Shown: positions 1 through 12,700, counted from the stretch's first letter. The stretch is 64,000 nt of DNA from Phalacrocorax aristotelis (GCF_949628215.1 NC_134281.1:44908512-44972511), one strand, 5' to 3'. Numbers and translations are program-made. Notes: a model not told the origin generated them from the sequence alone.

Positions 1-736
1 TGTGGGATATGAGGTGCTGGCTGCTTTGTGGGGCCATCAGAGTGGTGGTCCCACTGGGATGAGGAACCAAATTACTTGGTCATGGCACAGATGGTGAGGA
101 GATACAGAAGCCTCCTGTGGCAGGTATCAGCAGGACCAGAAGAAAGGCCAGGGTGCCCTGGGAGCAGTAATTTTGGGACCACACGTCATGCTTTCCCTAA
201 TTTCATGGAGCAAAGCAAGGCATGGGGCCAGGAAAGTGCAAACCGAGGGCCCAAGTCAGCAGGAGGCCACGAGGACTGTCCCCTTCGCAAGGGGCCACTG
301 ATTTTACATCTGCTGGCAGCAGAAACCTTCGCTCAGAGTGAGCACAGCGGGAACCCCTCCAGTCCCTTCACATTCCTCTCCACCACCCAGTTCAATGCTA
401 GGTGAAGCTTCCCCAGCCCTGGCTGTGCCTGCAGACCCCAGCCTCATCCATGTCCCTGCCCAGCCACTCTCTGCAGCTCCAGGGAGGCTCCTGGGAAGGT
501 TGGCACCAGTTTGCCAGCACAGGGGCAAAGTTGCCCCAGGGAGTGTCCCAGGGGACAAAGGTCCCCTGGCACTGCTGCCTCCAGACCATGGGCAGATCAA
601 AGCCATATATCATCCTGTTAGGGCCGCAAACACCACCAGGGCCAAAATTCACAAGTGTGAAACAACAGCATTGCCCAGCCCATGCACCTTTGCCCTGCCT
701 CCCACGGCTTCCCCAGGGAGGAGACTGCTGTAGCAT

Positions 737-977
737 CCAGACCACCAAGGTTGAGACCACCACAGTCAAGCCCACCAAGTGGGAGACCACCATAGTGGAG
801 ATCACCACAGTCGAGACCACCATGGTTGAGACCACCAGAGTGGAGACCACCACAGTGGAGACCATGATGGTGCAGTGTTCTCCACCCTGGTGGTCTCCAC
901 CCTGGTGGTCTCAATCGTGGTGGTCACCATGGTTGAGACCACCTCAGTCAAGGCTACCAAGGCAGAGACCACCACAG
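737..977. repeat. 15-bp minisatellite with internal strand switch
   Basis: Nine units of a 15-mer close to GGAGACCACCACAGT run on the + strand from 737 to 871. From about 879 to 926 about three units appear as the reverse complement (CTGGTGGTCTCCACC). From about 933 to 977 + orientation units return. Because the unit is 15 bp and lacks stops, it creates Thr/Val/Glu-rich frames on + and Val/Ser-rich frames on -. I do not treat these as genes. The inverted block can pair with its neighbours as a hairpin. Confidence 0.85.
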
Positions 978-2239
978 CATCGTGCCACCCACTTCGTCTG
1001 GCCACCCACGCTTCCCCAGCCAGCCCCGACACATCCCTCTGCCCTCCCCATGAAACCTGTATTCCCAGCAGCCCTGTGCCCACGCTTCCCAAATATCTGC
1101 CCACCCTTTTAAGTGAAAAAAGGATGATTCAAGCCAACCCCCACTCCCCAGCATCCCTCCCAACACACCCAGAAAGCCCCAGGGGGCGGGGGGGGGGGGG
1201 ATGTTGCTAGCTCTCACCCGCTGTCCCCATTGCAGCCAGAGGGAGGGTGTCACAGTCCCCTTGGTGAGCCACCGATGCCAACCACGATGGAGCTGTGGCA
1301 CAGCTCACTGTAAACCCCAAGAGCAAGAGGGCATCACCCAGGCAAGCAGGTGGGGCCCAAGGGGCTTTCACCCCCCCCGCAGAGCCGCCCAGCACCGACA
1401 CAAGCCAGAACAAGCCACTGCTCCACTACTGGGTGTGGAAGTCTCTGCAGCAGTGCTGGACGCTGGCTCCGGCTCGCCCAGCCCCGGGGTCCCCCCACCT
1501 TGTCCCATCGTCCCCAGTCCCCAACTGGCCCTCACCTCAGCCAGAAGAAGCTGAGCATTTGCAGGCGGCAGCAAGGCGATGGGTGGCTCAGAGGAGAAGC
1601 GTCCAGACACCTGCGCGCATGGCCGGCATCGGGCGCGGGCGTCGAGGCCAGGGCTGGCGCAGGGCCCTGGGATGGGGCCAGTGCACACCCCCTGCTTCCT
1701 TAAATATAGTCACGCATAACTTTTCTTAAGGTAGCGCTTGGCAAATCTGCTCTTGTCCAGAAAATGGCTGGCGCTCCGGAGGTTTGCCGATTGGAGCTGA
1801 TATTCTGCCGCAGGAGCGAACGCACCGGGCCAGCGGCAGAGCCAGGGAGTGCGGCGGAAGGGCTGGCATGGCGCCAACAGCTCTGCGGAGCGGGGCGCAG
1901 CTGGTTTCCTTCCATCTCTCCCCAGCGAGCAGCCCCTGAGATGGGGTCCCGGGTCCCCTGCCCAGCCCCACATATCATCTCCCCTTCTACCCCCATCACC
2001 TCAGCAAGGGGAACAGGGGTGCCTGGCTGCCCCCCCCACCCCCCCTCAGTACTGACAGCACCACATCAGCACCAGGCTCTTCCCCACCACAGTTAAACCT
2101 GCCTGAAAATATTTGTTTTTTCCCCAGAGCCACAGGCATGGACGCCAGGCTAGCTGGCCGGGAAAGCCTCTGCAAACTTCTCCGGAGCCACTCCAGTCCC
2201 CACAGCCACTCCCTGGCCCTGCTGCCTTTGAACAACCTC

Positions 2240-2430
2240 TAACAGGGCTTATAATAAAAACCTTTGGTTTTTTATAACAAGGAAATAAAATGCAAATTGC
2301 CGTGTCACCGCATTAACAATACAGCCTATTGGGGATTTTGGGAGACGTTGTTCTATTTGTATTTTATTTACGCACTTTTAGAAGTGAATCTTGGTAATTG
2401 ATGTACAAGAGGCTGATCAAAGCTCCTTAC
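2240..2430. promoter_or_regulatory. AT-rich enhancer candidate with octamer and TCF/LEF motifs
   Basis: Composition drops sharply to AT-rich within GC-rich surroundings. It contains an octamer ATGCAAAT at 2289-2296, a T/A-rich TTTTATTTACGC stretch resembling CDX/HOX sites, and ATCAAAG (TCF/LEF core) at 2417-2423. The pattern resembles conserved non-coding elements near developmental genes. Conservation cannot be tested here. Confidence 0.3.
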
Positions 2431-3639
2431 AGGCACAGGCAGCACAAACACTGCCATTGGACATCCAGCAGTGAAATAATTGAACAAATTCAACAGGAAA
2501 TAAGGCCTCATTTTTTCGGTAAACAAGAATAACAAAGTTCTGGAACAGAGCAAACGCTCGTGGCAGGCACCAAGCAACAGTATCTGGTGCGGTGGGTGCT
2601 GCCCCTGCAGTGCTGGGGCCTCAGCAACCCAAATTTTAGGCTTGACATGGGAAATGCTCATCAGAATTCTAGACCCAGGTACAGGTGAGGCAGAACAGGT
2701 TGGTACCTCTGCGAACGGGGCAGGGATCGAGCTGGTGGCCCAGCCTGGGGTGATGCTCACCCACAAAGGGTCAGGAGCCTTTGGGGGATGGAGAAGGCAG
2801 CGCCTCACCGGGTGATTGATCCAAGTGCTGTGATGGAGATTCCCTCCAGAAGAAGATTGTTTCTCTGCTCTGACCGAGGATTTTAACCCCACTGAGTGTT
2901 TGCTGCTCAGCTGCTAGTATAAAATCTGCAATTCTTCATCAGCTTTCTGAGAGTGGGGAGGGGGCGTCCACTCTGCTCTCCCCCCACAACCTCTTCCATG
3001 CCTTACAGGTAACTTTGCACATGCAGGTGGCATTAACTCTGACTTTTCAGAAAATACAATTTCCTTGAAAACACTTTCCTTTTTTGGGACAGCAAATAAG
3101 ATTACTTTCCACCAAGACAGTTTTCTGCCCACTTGCAGCAGCCCAGGTGCCCTGTGAGCCAGATTGCAACGAGCATCCTCCAGTGGATCTCCCCACCTTT
3201 AGCATGGAGGCCCCTTGCCAGGAAGCTTGTCAGGGATCTCTCTTCCCTCCTTAGGACTGTTTGTTTCTGCAACCAGCGATTATGATCAAAAGGTTTGCTT
3301 GACGCAGGGAAAATGATTCTTCCCCTTGTTCCGCATCGGAGGGAGCAGCACAATTAGAAACACTTTAGGTGCTTGACCCGCACTCAAGCCTCCAAACAAA
3401 AGTTGCAAGGAGAGGGTTGATGTTTTCCAGGCCCAATTAGCATAATGCTGTCATTACGGCTTGCAGCAGCCGTCTTCCCCCAGCTCTCATGCTGCATGCG
3501 TCCCCTCACCCTGGCACACTTGCACACCCTGCAAGCACCCACTCGGCCCTGCTGTCCAGTGAGCACGTGCAGGCACCAGCTTCTTCCTTCCGATCCATCA
3601 CCATATGCCCGTCTTTTACAGTTCTTTGGTGCGTGATGC

Positions 3640-3800
3640 TCATAGAGTGGATAATTAGCTAAATGAATTAATTGACATTCATACTTGTAATTAGCAACCG
3701 GTTACAAGCAGCTATTCTCCTTGGGACAACTAAAATTTCTTGGGGACTTGTGTTAAAATACTGGAAAATTGTTAAGAGTAAATAACAAGGGCTGCGCATA
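3640..3800. promoter_or_regulatory. AT-rich homeodomain-motif island
   Basis: TAATTA cores lie at 3652-3657 and 3688-3693, with a further AATTAATT between them. The element sits about 13 kb upstream of SSBP3. The regulatory role is inferred from motif density and composition only. Confidence 0.3.
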
Positions 3801-5968
3801 GCATGCATGCTCATGGCGCCCAATTTCTTCCCTCGGCCGTAAAAGCCGCTGCACCATAAACAAGCCCGTGCAAAAGCAAAGCAGGCTGTGAAACGTGTTG
3901 GAAACCCTGCTGCTGCTCGGGAGGAGGAGAAGTTTCCAGCTTCAGATGAAATCGTGGCCAGATGGGCGGCCTCCAGCCGGCAGCTCCCGCCAGCTCCCCG
4001 GCTAACCCTTTCCACCCCCAGTTACCAGAGAGTTTGCAGCGAGGCCCCAGCAGCAGAGGCTGCTCATGCACAGTAATGGGAACTGGATGTCGTGAGTGTT
4101 AATTAAAGCATTAATTACTGCTGAGAAAAAAAAAAAAAGTGACCTATTGGTTTCATCACTTCTTAGAGTAGTCAGAAGGATGAATTGCTCACGAGCTCAG
4201 CGGCGGGAGAAAGGGGCTGCAGCGTAAGTCAGATCTTTGCTGAAACGTAGGTTTTCTCAGCTATTAAGGACAGTGGTGAGCACCAATGCGGCACCTGTGC
4301 AGCCGTGGCTGACTCCAGTAGCCCCATGAGGCCAGAAGTGAGACCTGCACCAGGGACGGGGCTGGCAGAGACTGAGCCAAGCAGCCAGGAGCCCTTGACT
4401 TGCTGTGGGAGGGACACCACAATGCCAGGGGCTTGGAGATGCTTTCAGGGTGCCCCAGGCTGCTCTGTGTACCCCTCGCAAGGACCCTGCTCCCTGCCAT
4501 GGGATGCATCCATCACCTGCAAGCCCCCAGCCATGCAGCTGCCCACGCTCAGCACCCACAGCACCTGGAGGCGCAGCCCCGGGAGGGTTTGTGCAGGCCA
4601 TTCCATGCCCCGAGCAGCAGCAGGGGCGTGAGGCTGGTGCTCAAGGCATCCCTGCCTCTGGGGGGGGCCAAACGCGTCTCCCTCTTTGCAGGATGATGGT
4701 GTGGTACCCAAGGTTGGGCTGCAGGTCTCTTCTCCACAGGAAATGACCCCAAAACCTGGGTGCTGATGTGAGGGAGGGAGAGCAGCACAGCAGGCACCGC
4801 TATGCAAACAGCTCATGGAAAAGGGGAAAAAAATTTACACTAATGCACCAGCTTAATAAATCAGACCCTGTGTCATCTTGCTGCATCAGGAGCTGCTGCA
4901 ACACCAGGGAGGAGAGCCATGCTGCGGCTGCACTGCCTGCCGGGGCCAGGGGTCCCACGTCCCCCCGAGCAGGGGAGGATGACGCTCCCAGCTGCTCAGG
5001 GACTGGCACTCAGGGTCCTCTGCCCTGAACCACCCTCCCACCCCGCTGGCCTCTGCTACGCACGGCAGATGCAGCAGCACCCGCTGCAGGTTGGGGCAAT
5101 GAGATGGGGTGATGGGATGGGGTGATAGCACCCCGTGAGCCGGGGTCTCCCTCAGAGAGGGGCTCTCCCCCAGCTACCGGCATGGGATGGGGGCCGCATT
5201 GCTCTGCCGGGAGTCCTGTTCTTGGCTGCTCTGAGCTGTCAAAGCACTAGATTTCCCTGGAAGCACTTGGAGTTTAAAGGCAGGGGAAAGGGGGGAAAAA
5301 AACCTAGCCCAAGAGCTCAGAAGTAAGGCAGCTGAAAAGGCTGGGCCAAGGAGCTGTCACACCACCCTTTCAGCTATTACACACCCCGGTAAGTTCTCAA
5401 ACACGCAGGCTGCAAAAGATACCAGGAAGGGTAATTTTTCTTTAGCTGCAGGCAAAAAATTTCTGTTACAAGGTAACCAATTTTTCAACTCCTCCACTGG
5501 TATTTACTTAATTTCCTAAGGCCGGCCTGCCCGCCCGGCAACGGAGAGGAGGAGGGAGCCCGTCTGCTGTTACGCTAAGCCGGGCTTTGGCTCGTTGTGG
5601 GGTTTATTTTGGTTTTAATTCAAACGTTAAAGCCCAGAGCAAGCGTGGTGTGTTTGAACGCTGTTCGGCAAACGGGATGGCGCGTGACGTGGGGCGCCAG
5701 CGCGGCGCCCGGCCGTGACGGGGATGGGGAGCAGCGCGGGGGCGGAAAGGCCAGCGGGAAGCAGGACCTTCTGGAGGCGGTTTAGGAGGTGCCAAGGAAC
5801 AGGCCTGATGCTGCTGCTGGTGGCTCGTGCGGTCAGGGACACCCCGGGGGCCCACGAACACGGGGACATCCGGGGGGGGTGGTAACACGGGCACAGGACA
5901 CCCGTGGGCACAGGGAGACAGGACACGGGAGGTCCGCTCGCTACCGGCGGCATCCGCGCCGCCGCGCG

Positions 5969-5983
5969 CCGCCAGGGGGCGCC
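5969..5983 (+). promoter_or_regulatory. CTCF-like site (forward)
   Basis: CCGCCAGGGGGCGCC matches the 14-base core CCASYAGRKGGCRS at every position except a G for A at position three. It lies inside the upstream CpG island. Recognition is by motif only. Confidence 0.5.
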
Positions 5984-6325
5984 GTTGCGCCGAGCGGCCG
6001 CGCAGCTCCCCCCCCCCGCCCCCCCGCCGTGCCCGCGGCCGCCCCGGCCCAGCGCCCCGCCCCGCCCCGCCCCGGCGCACAGGCGCGGTCTTCCGGCGGC
6101 TGCGGCCCGCCCGCCGACGGGGCCAGGGCCGGGGGCGGGGGCGGGCGCGGGGGCGGGCGCGGGGGGACGGAGCCCTCCGGCACCCCCGGGCCCCTCCGCG
6201 GGACGGCGGCGGGGAGGGGGCGGGGCGAGCGCTCCGCCAATCAGCGCGCGGCGGTTTCAAGAGGCCCCTTCCGCGCCCCGCCCCGCCCCGCCGGGCTGCT
6301 CCGCGGAGGGGGCCTGGGGGGGCCC

Positions 6326-6400
6326 GGCACGGCACGGCACGGCACGGCACGGCACGGCACGGCACGGCACGGTCCGGTCCGGTCCGGTCCGGTCCGGTCC
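6326..6400. repeat. Compound pentanucleotide array (GGCAC)9(GGTCC)6
   Basis: Nine perfect GGCAC units (6326-6370) are followed directly by six GGTCC units (6371-6400). A degenerate GCCC/CCGC-rich stretch follows, to about 6470. The period is not a multiple of three and the units lack stops, so all frames stay open. This explains the long but spurious frames at 5.6-6.7 kb. Confidence 0.95.
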
Positions 6401-6689
6401 GGTCAGCCCGCCCGCCCGCCCGCCGCGCTGCCCGCCCGGCCGCCCGCCGTGCCCGCCGTGCCCGCCCTCCTGCCTGCGCTGCCCATGCCAGCAGGCCCCG
6501 GCGCCAGCCGAGCGGCGGGGGGAGCAGGGCAGGCTGCAGCGCACCCCAAGGGAGTGTGCTCCCACGCGTGACCGTGCCCGGGGAGGTGGGGGCTTCGGGT
6601 GCAGGCTGTGCAGAGCTTCGCCTCCGCTTTCTCCCGCACGCCAGGCTAAGGTGGCACTTGCCCCTTCTTTATGACAGGGACAACCCCTA

Positions 6690-6740
6690 GCCCTTTATAA
6701 ATAATGCAGTATTATTAATTATGCTATTTAATTAATTATG
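6690..6740. promoter_or_regulatory. AT-rich cluster of three TAATTA cores at the CpG island edge
   Basis: TAATTA occurs at 6716, 6729 and 6733 within 23 bp, preceded by TTTATAAATA near 6694-6703. The composition changes abruptly from the adjoining CpG island. Possible homeodomain binding cluster or TATA-type core element; unproven. Confidence 0.3.
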
Positions 6741-9700
6741 TGCATATAGCACCTACCAGCAGATTGCTGCTACTGTCTTCCTTTGTAAAAAGCCTTTTGC
6801 TGGGTGGGTTTTTGCAAGCCCGCAGCCAAGGAGCCGGCATTGGGGAAGGCCTTAAACTCCACGCTGGCCGAGGAGCCGGTTACGGCACCCGTGATGTTTC
6901 GGCATCGCAGCTAACACACGCCGGCCTCCCTCCAACCGCCGGCGCAGCTGCGCGGGTAAACAGGAAACCCGAACACCGCGGCTCCCGCGGGACCCAGAAA
7001 CCCCAACCCCAAGGCGGCGAATGACTCCTTCCGAAAAATATCAGCGGCGCCAGGGCGAGGGACTGGGGTGCGAGAGGAGGTGGGTGGCAGCACCCACCAC
7101 TGCTGCCTGTTTGCCTGCACCGAGTTCATTTGAATGCAAGCCATGCAGAGCGCTTGCCACCACCACCGAGGTGTGGAAATCTCGCCCAGCCAAAGGGGTT
7201 TCTTCCTGCTAGCCGGTCTGGGGAAAAAAAGCCATATTAGAAAATAGGGGAATTTTAAACACCAAATGGTAGGTCCTCAGTAGCAAACCCAAATCCAGCC
7301 CCTCTCAATGGCTGCTTTGCACTCCAGGAACGCTGTGAAATGGAGGAGTTATTTTCGGGGTGGGGGGTGGGGGTGGTACAGGGACTGTGTGGTGACCCAG
7401 TCTGCTGGGAGCCCATCTCCTGTCTTCTCCATCAGCATCTCCAGCATCACCAGCACTCATCATGCCCTGGGGTTTGGCTTTCCCGTGGGAAAAGGGAATA
7501 GCAGGCTGGCAGCAACCTGGAAATCTATAGTTAGGTTAAAATTAAAATTCAGAATCCAAACTAGCTTGTAGCTGAGCAGGCTCCTGTCACCGGAGCGCTG
7601 CCAGCAGTGGTAGCAGTGCTTGCTGGGCAGACGGTCCCATGGACAGGTTGGGGGTGCAGCATGCTGTGTGGGAATGCAGCCTGCACAGGTTCGTGCCCGG
7701 CCAAGACGGCAGCAGTGCCCATCTGCAGCAACGTGCTGCCCGTACACTGGCTGTGGGTAAGGGCCATGTCGCTTCAGGAGCTCTTGGGGCCGTTATAGCT
7801 TAACATTAGCTGTTGAATAGACTCATGCACCCTTGTAAGTGCAGAGCAAAATTAAGGATGGATTTTTTAAAAATGTATTTATTTTTACAGGTGGTGTTCC
7901 AGCAGCATAGTCCCAGTGTGTTGACAAGCACAGGCATCCTCCCCAGCAATGGGCACCCTAAGTGGCCCCGGGTGGGAGCCAGTAGGCAGCGGTGGACTGA
8001 CAGTTCAGGGAACAGGCTGGGAGAAGGGGAGCTGCTGCAGGAAAGGGCAACGAACCACCCAACCTTGGGAGCATTTTGGGATCATCACAAGCCCCAGCAG
8101 CAGGGGCTGAGGGCTCCTTTCTGCTCCCAGGCACCAGGGCTGGGTGCAGGGATGTCGCCAGCCCAGGCCAGAGGCAATAAAGTGCCTGGAGTGATGCAGC
8201 AAAACAGGCTGGAGTTGCATGTTGAAATAAATCATCCATGGAGGGAAGGCAGAGGAGGAGGTTTGCTGCTCTCACGCCTCCCTGCATCTAACAAAGCCTC
8301 AGAAACCCCAGGCAGGCAGCGACAGCTGGGGCAGGATACAGCCGTCCTGTGGCCCCAGCTGCCTCAGAGCGGAGCAAATCCTGGCCAGGCACTCCGATGC
8401 TCCAGCTCTCTGGGGAGCTGGTCCTCCATCCCTTCCCAGTTCCCTTGGCTTCACCTTGTGGCAGGCAATGCACAGAGCTGCCAGGAGTGATAAAATGGCT
8501 GTCCCCCAAATTTATGGAGTTTATCTGTGAATAACTCTTGGAGGTGAAGCAGACGTTGAGCTTGGGAGGAGGAGAGCTTTATTTCGGGATAAACTCCCCT
8601 TCGAGTGATGCAGGGTGGGCAGGAGCCCAGCCCCAGCCCCAGGGACCGGCAGGGATGTGTCCTGCGCCCCCCGGCCCCTCCAGCTTGTGGGGATGGAGCG
8701 TCACCGGGGCAGGCTCTCTGCTCACCCACGCCCGAGAAAGCTGAAGGCTTGTTTCCCATCCACAGTGTGTTTATTAGGAGCTAAGTCAGGAAGAGGCTTT
8801 GGCACATCTCCGTCACTCCTGTGGAGCATGTTTAGTACAGTGGAGATTGCTGCTTTTTCCAGCCGCACATGTGCACCCTGGATTTCCGTGCCGGCCAGGC
8901 GTTACTCCCCGTGCTCCATTCCCACGGTGAACTTATCCTCCCCCCCCCCAAAAAAAAAAGGTTGTATCTATGGGCTATGGAGCAACAGCCTGATTTCTGC
9001 GGAAGCACAGCTGAGGCTGAGCAGGCTTGAGCCTCCCCCTCGCCCTCCCTCCGCACTTTGCTGCAGTAACATCCATCCTAAGTTTCTGAGCCTCTTCTAA
9101 TTTTGGAGGCCGTTAGCAAAGCAGGCACTGTTGCAGCCAAACGAGACTGCCAATGTTTCCTTTAAAGCTGCTTTCACTCTGAAGGACTCTTCTAGATGGT
9201 TTGCTTTTAATAGCAGGCTGCAGGGTACAACGCCCATCTCGCGGCCGGGGCTCTTCCTGGTGTGGGAAGGGACTGGGTGGCATTGGGTGCAGGTTCGGAG
9301 CGCCACACGGAGCCACACGCATCCATTGTGGACCACAGCCATGCACCACGTGCACCCCCTTCCCAGTTCAGACCAGCAAAGCTCCCCACCCCCTTGCAGA
9401 GTCGACCCTCCTGCAGCCCTTCCCTCCCTTCGCTTGTCCGCTCTCAGGGAAATCTTTAAGGCAGAGGGGGCCGGGTTCAGCCTGTAATCGTGCTAATAGC
9501 TCAGGGGGGAAGAAAAGGCCAGAGGAGCCAGTAGGGAAACAGGAGCCAGCAAGGTCAGCACACTGGTAGGTGTGAGTGCTTTGAAAAACCCAGTTGCTGC
9601 TTCAGTATAACCAGATTCGGGAAAATGAAGCTGAAGTGTGAAAAATGAAAGTGAAAAGATAGGAACCAACCCACGGCTATTTATTCTAAAAATACTGACC

Positions 9701-12700
9701 TAAATACTTAAGCGCACATATAAAAGTAGTTGTCTTTGCTGATTTTCTTTATGAGAATCTCCTGGTTTGGTTATTTCGCTCAGAAACCAGAAGATGAGGC
9801 TTTTCGGAGGCACCAAGACCGTGTCCTAGCCTGATACTCCTAAAGAGTTTGCTGTATGCCCAAAACTCATCCAAAAGCCCAGCTTTGAAATTCATTCATT
9901 AAGCTAACGAGGCCCTGCGGTTAGCAGCCTACGCCTATGCTGATCAAAACAGGAGAGGCTTTGGCTGGGTCTTGTGCGATGGCTCTCGTGTTTCTCCCTG
10001 GGTGGGATGGCGACAGCAGCTGGGGGCACACCATGGGCACAGCAAAGCCCTGGAGGCTGCACCTCGGGCAGGACAAGAGATTTTGGAGTGGAGGGAAGCA
10101 TTGGGGCAGCAGCCCCTGCACAAAGCATCCCTTGGCTTGTGTAGTGGGCAGAGCTGTAGTTCCCATCTGGGCCATTGTACATATCCGGGCTCTTCACGTC
10201 TGGGCTGTTGTTCACATCTGGGCTGATGTTCCCCCCATGGCTGTTGCAGGCAGTTGCAAACCCATCCACTCCCCATGCATCTGGCTGCAGCCAGGGCAAG
10301 GATGTGAGGAGGGTGTTGACAGCTCTGAGTGTGGCTTAGTGAAAAGGTCCCTGGGGCCAATGAGCCGGCCGGCACAGTGTGGTGGCATCGCGGAGGAGCA
10401 TTGCTGTCCTGCAGGCAGCCCCCTAATTAGGTATTTTAGGGTTTCCCACATCCCTGGAGGTGTCTGGGCCAAGTACCAGGGTGGATGGCAAGGAAAACCC
10501 AGGTGCAGGAGGTGAGCATGGGACCCTGAGCGAAGCACAGGCCAGTGCACAGGGACCCCTGTGCGGTCATGGCCCCCAATGCGACACCATGGCCCCACTC
10601 TGCATGTCCTTCCTAGGAAAGATTACGGAGGCACATTATGCATGGAGGCAAAATGGATAAAGGAGCGGGCAGGAGTGCTGGGTCAGCAAGTCATGCAGGC
10701 TAGACGCAAACGATGAGTGCTCAGAGGGAAAAGGAAGAGACCGTGCTTAAAATAGTAAAGGTGAAAGCAGGTGTGGGGGAAGCAGCTCCCCGCCTGAAGG
10801 TCAGAGGGGGAGAGCCAGTCACAGCATTTCCATATAACAAAGCGAAGGCGCAAGCCAGGAAAACATGGGCTTGATGAAAAGGCTTTCTTTTTGAGTTAGG
10901 AAAAGGGGTGCCCAGTGCCATGACGGAGTGGGAAAGGGTGTGTGGTCCACGTCCTCGGGGTGAGCTCGATGCATGCAGCATCCTGCAGCCAATGGGATTG
11001 ATGAGTGCTGGCCAGGTCCCCTCTCTGCCTGTGGGGAAGCGTGGTGACTGTGCACAGATGGGTGTGCGAGGCAGAGCCAGGGCAAGGCCTCTGAGCAGCA
11101 AGGGCTGGTTTTGAAACCTTGGAGGATGCTGGCTCCTATGGCAGGCTGCTGCCTGGGAAGCCTCTCCTCCATCTCCTGAGGTCCCCCTTCCTCCCAAAAA
11201 GCTCCCAAGAGTGGCGGAGGAAACCCTTGCAGGCAGTGGAGCCAGTTGGGCCACAGCTCACCCTGCAGCAGCTTTTTGCCTAGAATAAAGCTGCTAAAAT
11301 AAATACACATGCTGCCACTGTGCTCGCAGCAGATTTACAGCTCCACCCAGCACCCGTCTGCCCTGGTGTGGGAGCACCCGTGGGGCCGGTGGCAGCAGGA
11401 GGGATGTCTGCTCTGAAGCCCAAGGTCACCCTCCAGCCAGCTCCACGACGCGTCCCAGGAAAGTGGAGCTGAAGAGACACTCTTGCCTGTTGCACAGCGC
11501 TGGCGGGGGCGGCTGGCTCAGGGCACTGCCGGCGGCGCGTATCAGGCGGGGACAGATGGAAGAGGTGACAGATAAGGGACTCAGCCCAGAGAAGAAATAG
11601 GAGTGATAGGACCCAAAGGCACTGCCCCAGCAGACTGAGAAGGCTCGAGTCTGGACCCAGCAGAGCTGGATTCAGATCCTGTAACGCCGGCCAGGCACCC
11701 GCTCCCCACCTAAACCCCTCCTTGCCAAGGGCAGGGGGGTAAGGAAACCACTGATGTTAAACTGCAAATACTTAGTGCAATGGGGTTTCTGGATGGGTCC
11801 TGAGGCAGTTGACAACTGCTGCTACCCTGGCAAGGCTATGACCCTTCCCCTGAGAACAGCAGATGCCAGGTGGCAGGTGGCACAGCTTGGAGGCCATCCC
11901 TGTGGGATGATGGATAGCCTGTAGAGGGGCAAACCCCAAGACAGGCACCATCCCATTATCTGTAGGGGCTGCAGGCACACACAGCCCTGCTGGGACCCCC
12001 CAGGAAGGTCTCTGCTATACCACTGCCATAGGAGACCTGCAGGCAGCACTTACATGTAACCCCTGCAGCATCCTCACCCCACACCAGTGCCCTGCTTGGC
12101 CCTGCGTAGCTGCCACCGGAGTCCAGACACAGGGAATGAGCAGGGTCAGACACAGACAGCACAGCACAGCAATGCCATTGTCACCGGTGGGAGCCAGGCT
12201 GGGGCTTATCACTGTGCCACCATGCAGGGCAGGACCGAAGCTCCTGCATGCTGGCTTGCTTGGGGAGGGGATATTTAATTGCAAATCATCCCTTGCAGGG
12301 AGATGTAGGCAAGTGGCAAGGCGGGTGGAGACCAGGAGGACCTGACCCACCCAGAGCAGCTGGCACTGGCAGGCAGTGGGTAGAGATGACACTTTGTCAG
12401 GGCTATGGGGTGATGAGAATCTGACATTTTGGGTTTTGCCTTTGCACAGCTCACTCCGTTCTTTGGGCATCCAACCACACCTGAGAGTGCAAGTTTGGGG
12501 CTCACATGTTGTCCGTGCTCCTCAGTCAGGAAAGTCCTGCTCCCCGGCTGTTATCTTTGGTGCTTTCTCCCTTCAAGCCTTCTGTCTCCTCTGAAAGGAC
12601 AGGGACCCGCAGAATGAAAAACCCAGGAGTGCCAGCTCTGGGAATACAGTGCTGTATCCCTGCCTTCCCTGCAGCTGGGGAAAGCTGGGGAGCTTCGTCC

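Larger units (their letters stand above)
1..5500. other. Upstream non-coding DNA
   Basis: No recognisable exon, RNA gene or transposon on either strand. The open frames here are short and repeat- or composition-driven. Notable content listed separately: a 15-bp minisatellite at 737-977 and AT-rich enhancer candidates at 2240-2430 and 3640-3800. Two TAATTA cores also lie 12 bp apart (4100 and 4112), and there is a G homopolymer at about 1187-1200. In human, ACOT11 lies upstream of SSBP3 in divergent orientation (from memory). I found none of its exons. Confidence 0.6.
5680..6660. promoter_or_regulatory. Second CpG island, candidate promoter of unknown transcript
   Basis: A very CpG-dense block about 10 kb upstream of the SSBP3 ATG. 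It holds repeated GC boxes with a G-rich run (6131-6166), CCAATCAGCG at 6237-6246, and GCGGTTTCAAG at 6251-6261. The last two also occur exactly in the SSBP3 promoter. No coding exon is recognisable next to it, on either strand. It may drive an alternative 5' exon of SSBP3, a non-coding RNA, or a divergent gene lying to the left. Confidence 0.6.

Noticed and set aside
402..1112. 236-codon + frame rich in VETT/TTV repeats, and the matching minus-strand frames
   Set aside because: The frame is created by the stop-free 15-bp minisatellite. Both strands and several frames are open, there is no domain, and the strand-switched units would make no sense in a protein.
5604..6690. Several overlapping frames of 250-287 codons on both strands
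   Set aside because: They lie in a CpG island with stop-free pentanucleotide repeats. The proteins are Pro/Arg/Ala/Gly-rich in every frame, as expected from GC-rich DNA.
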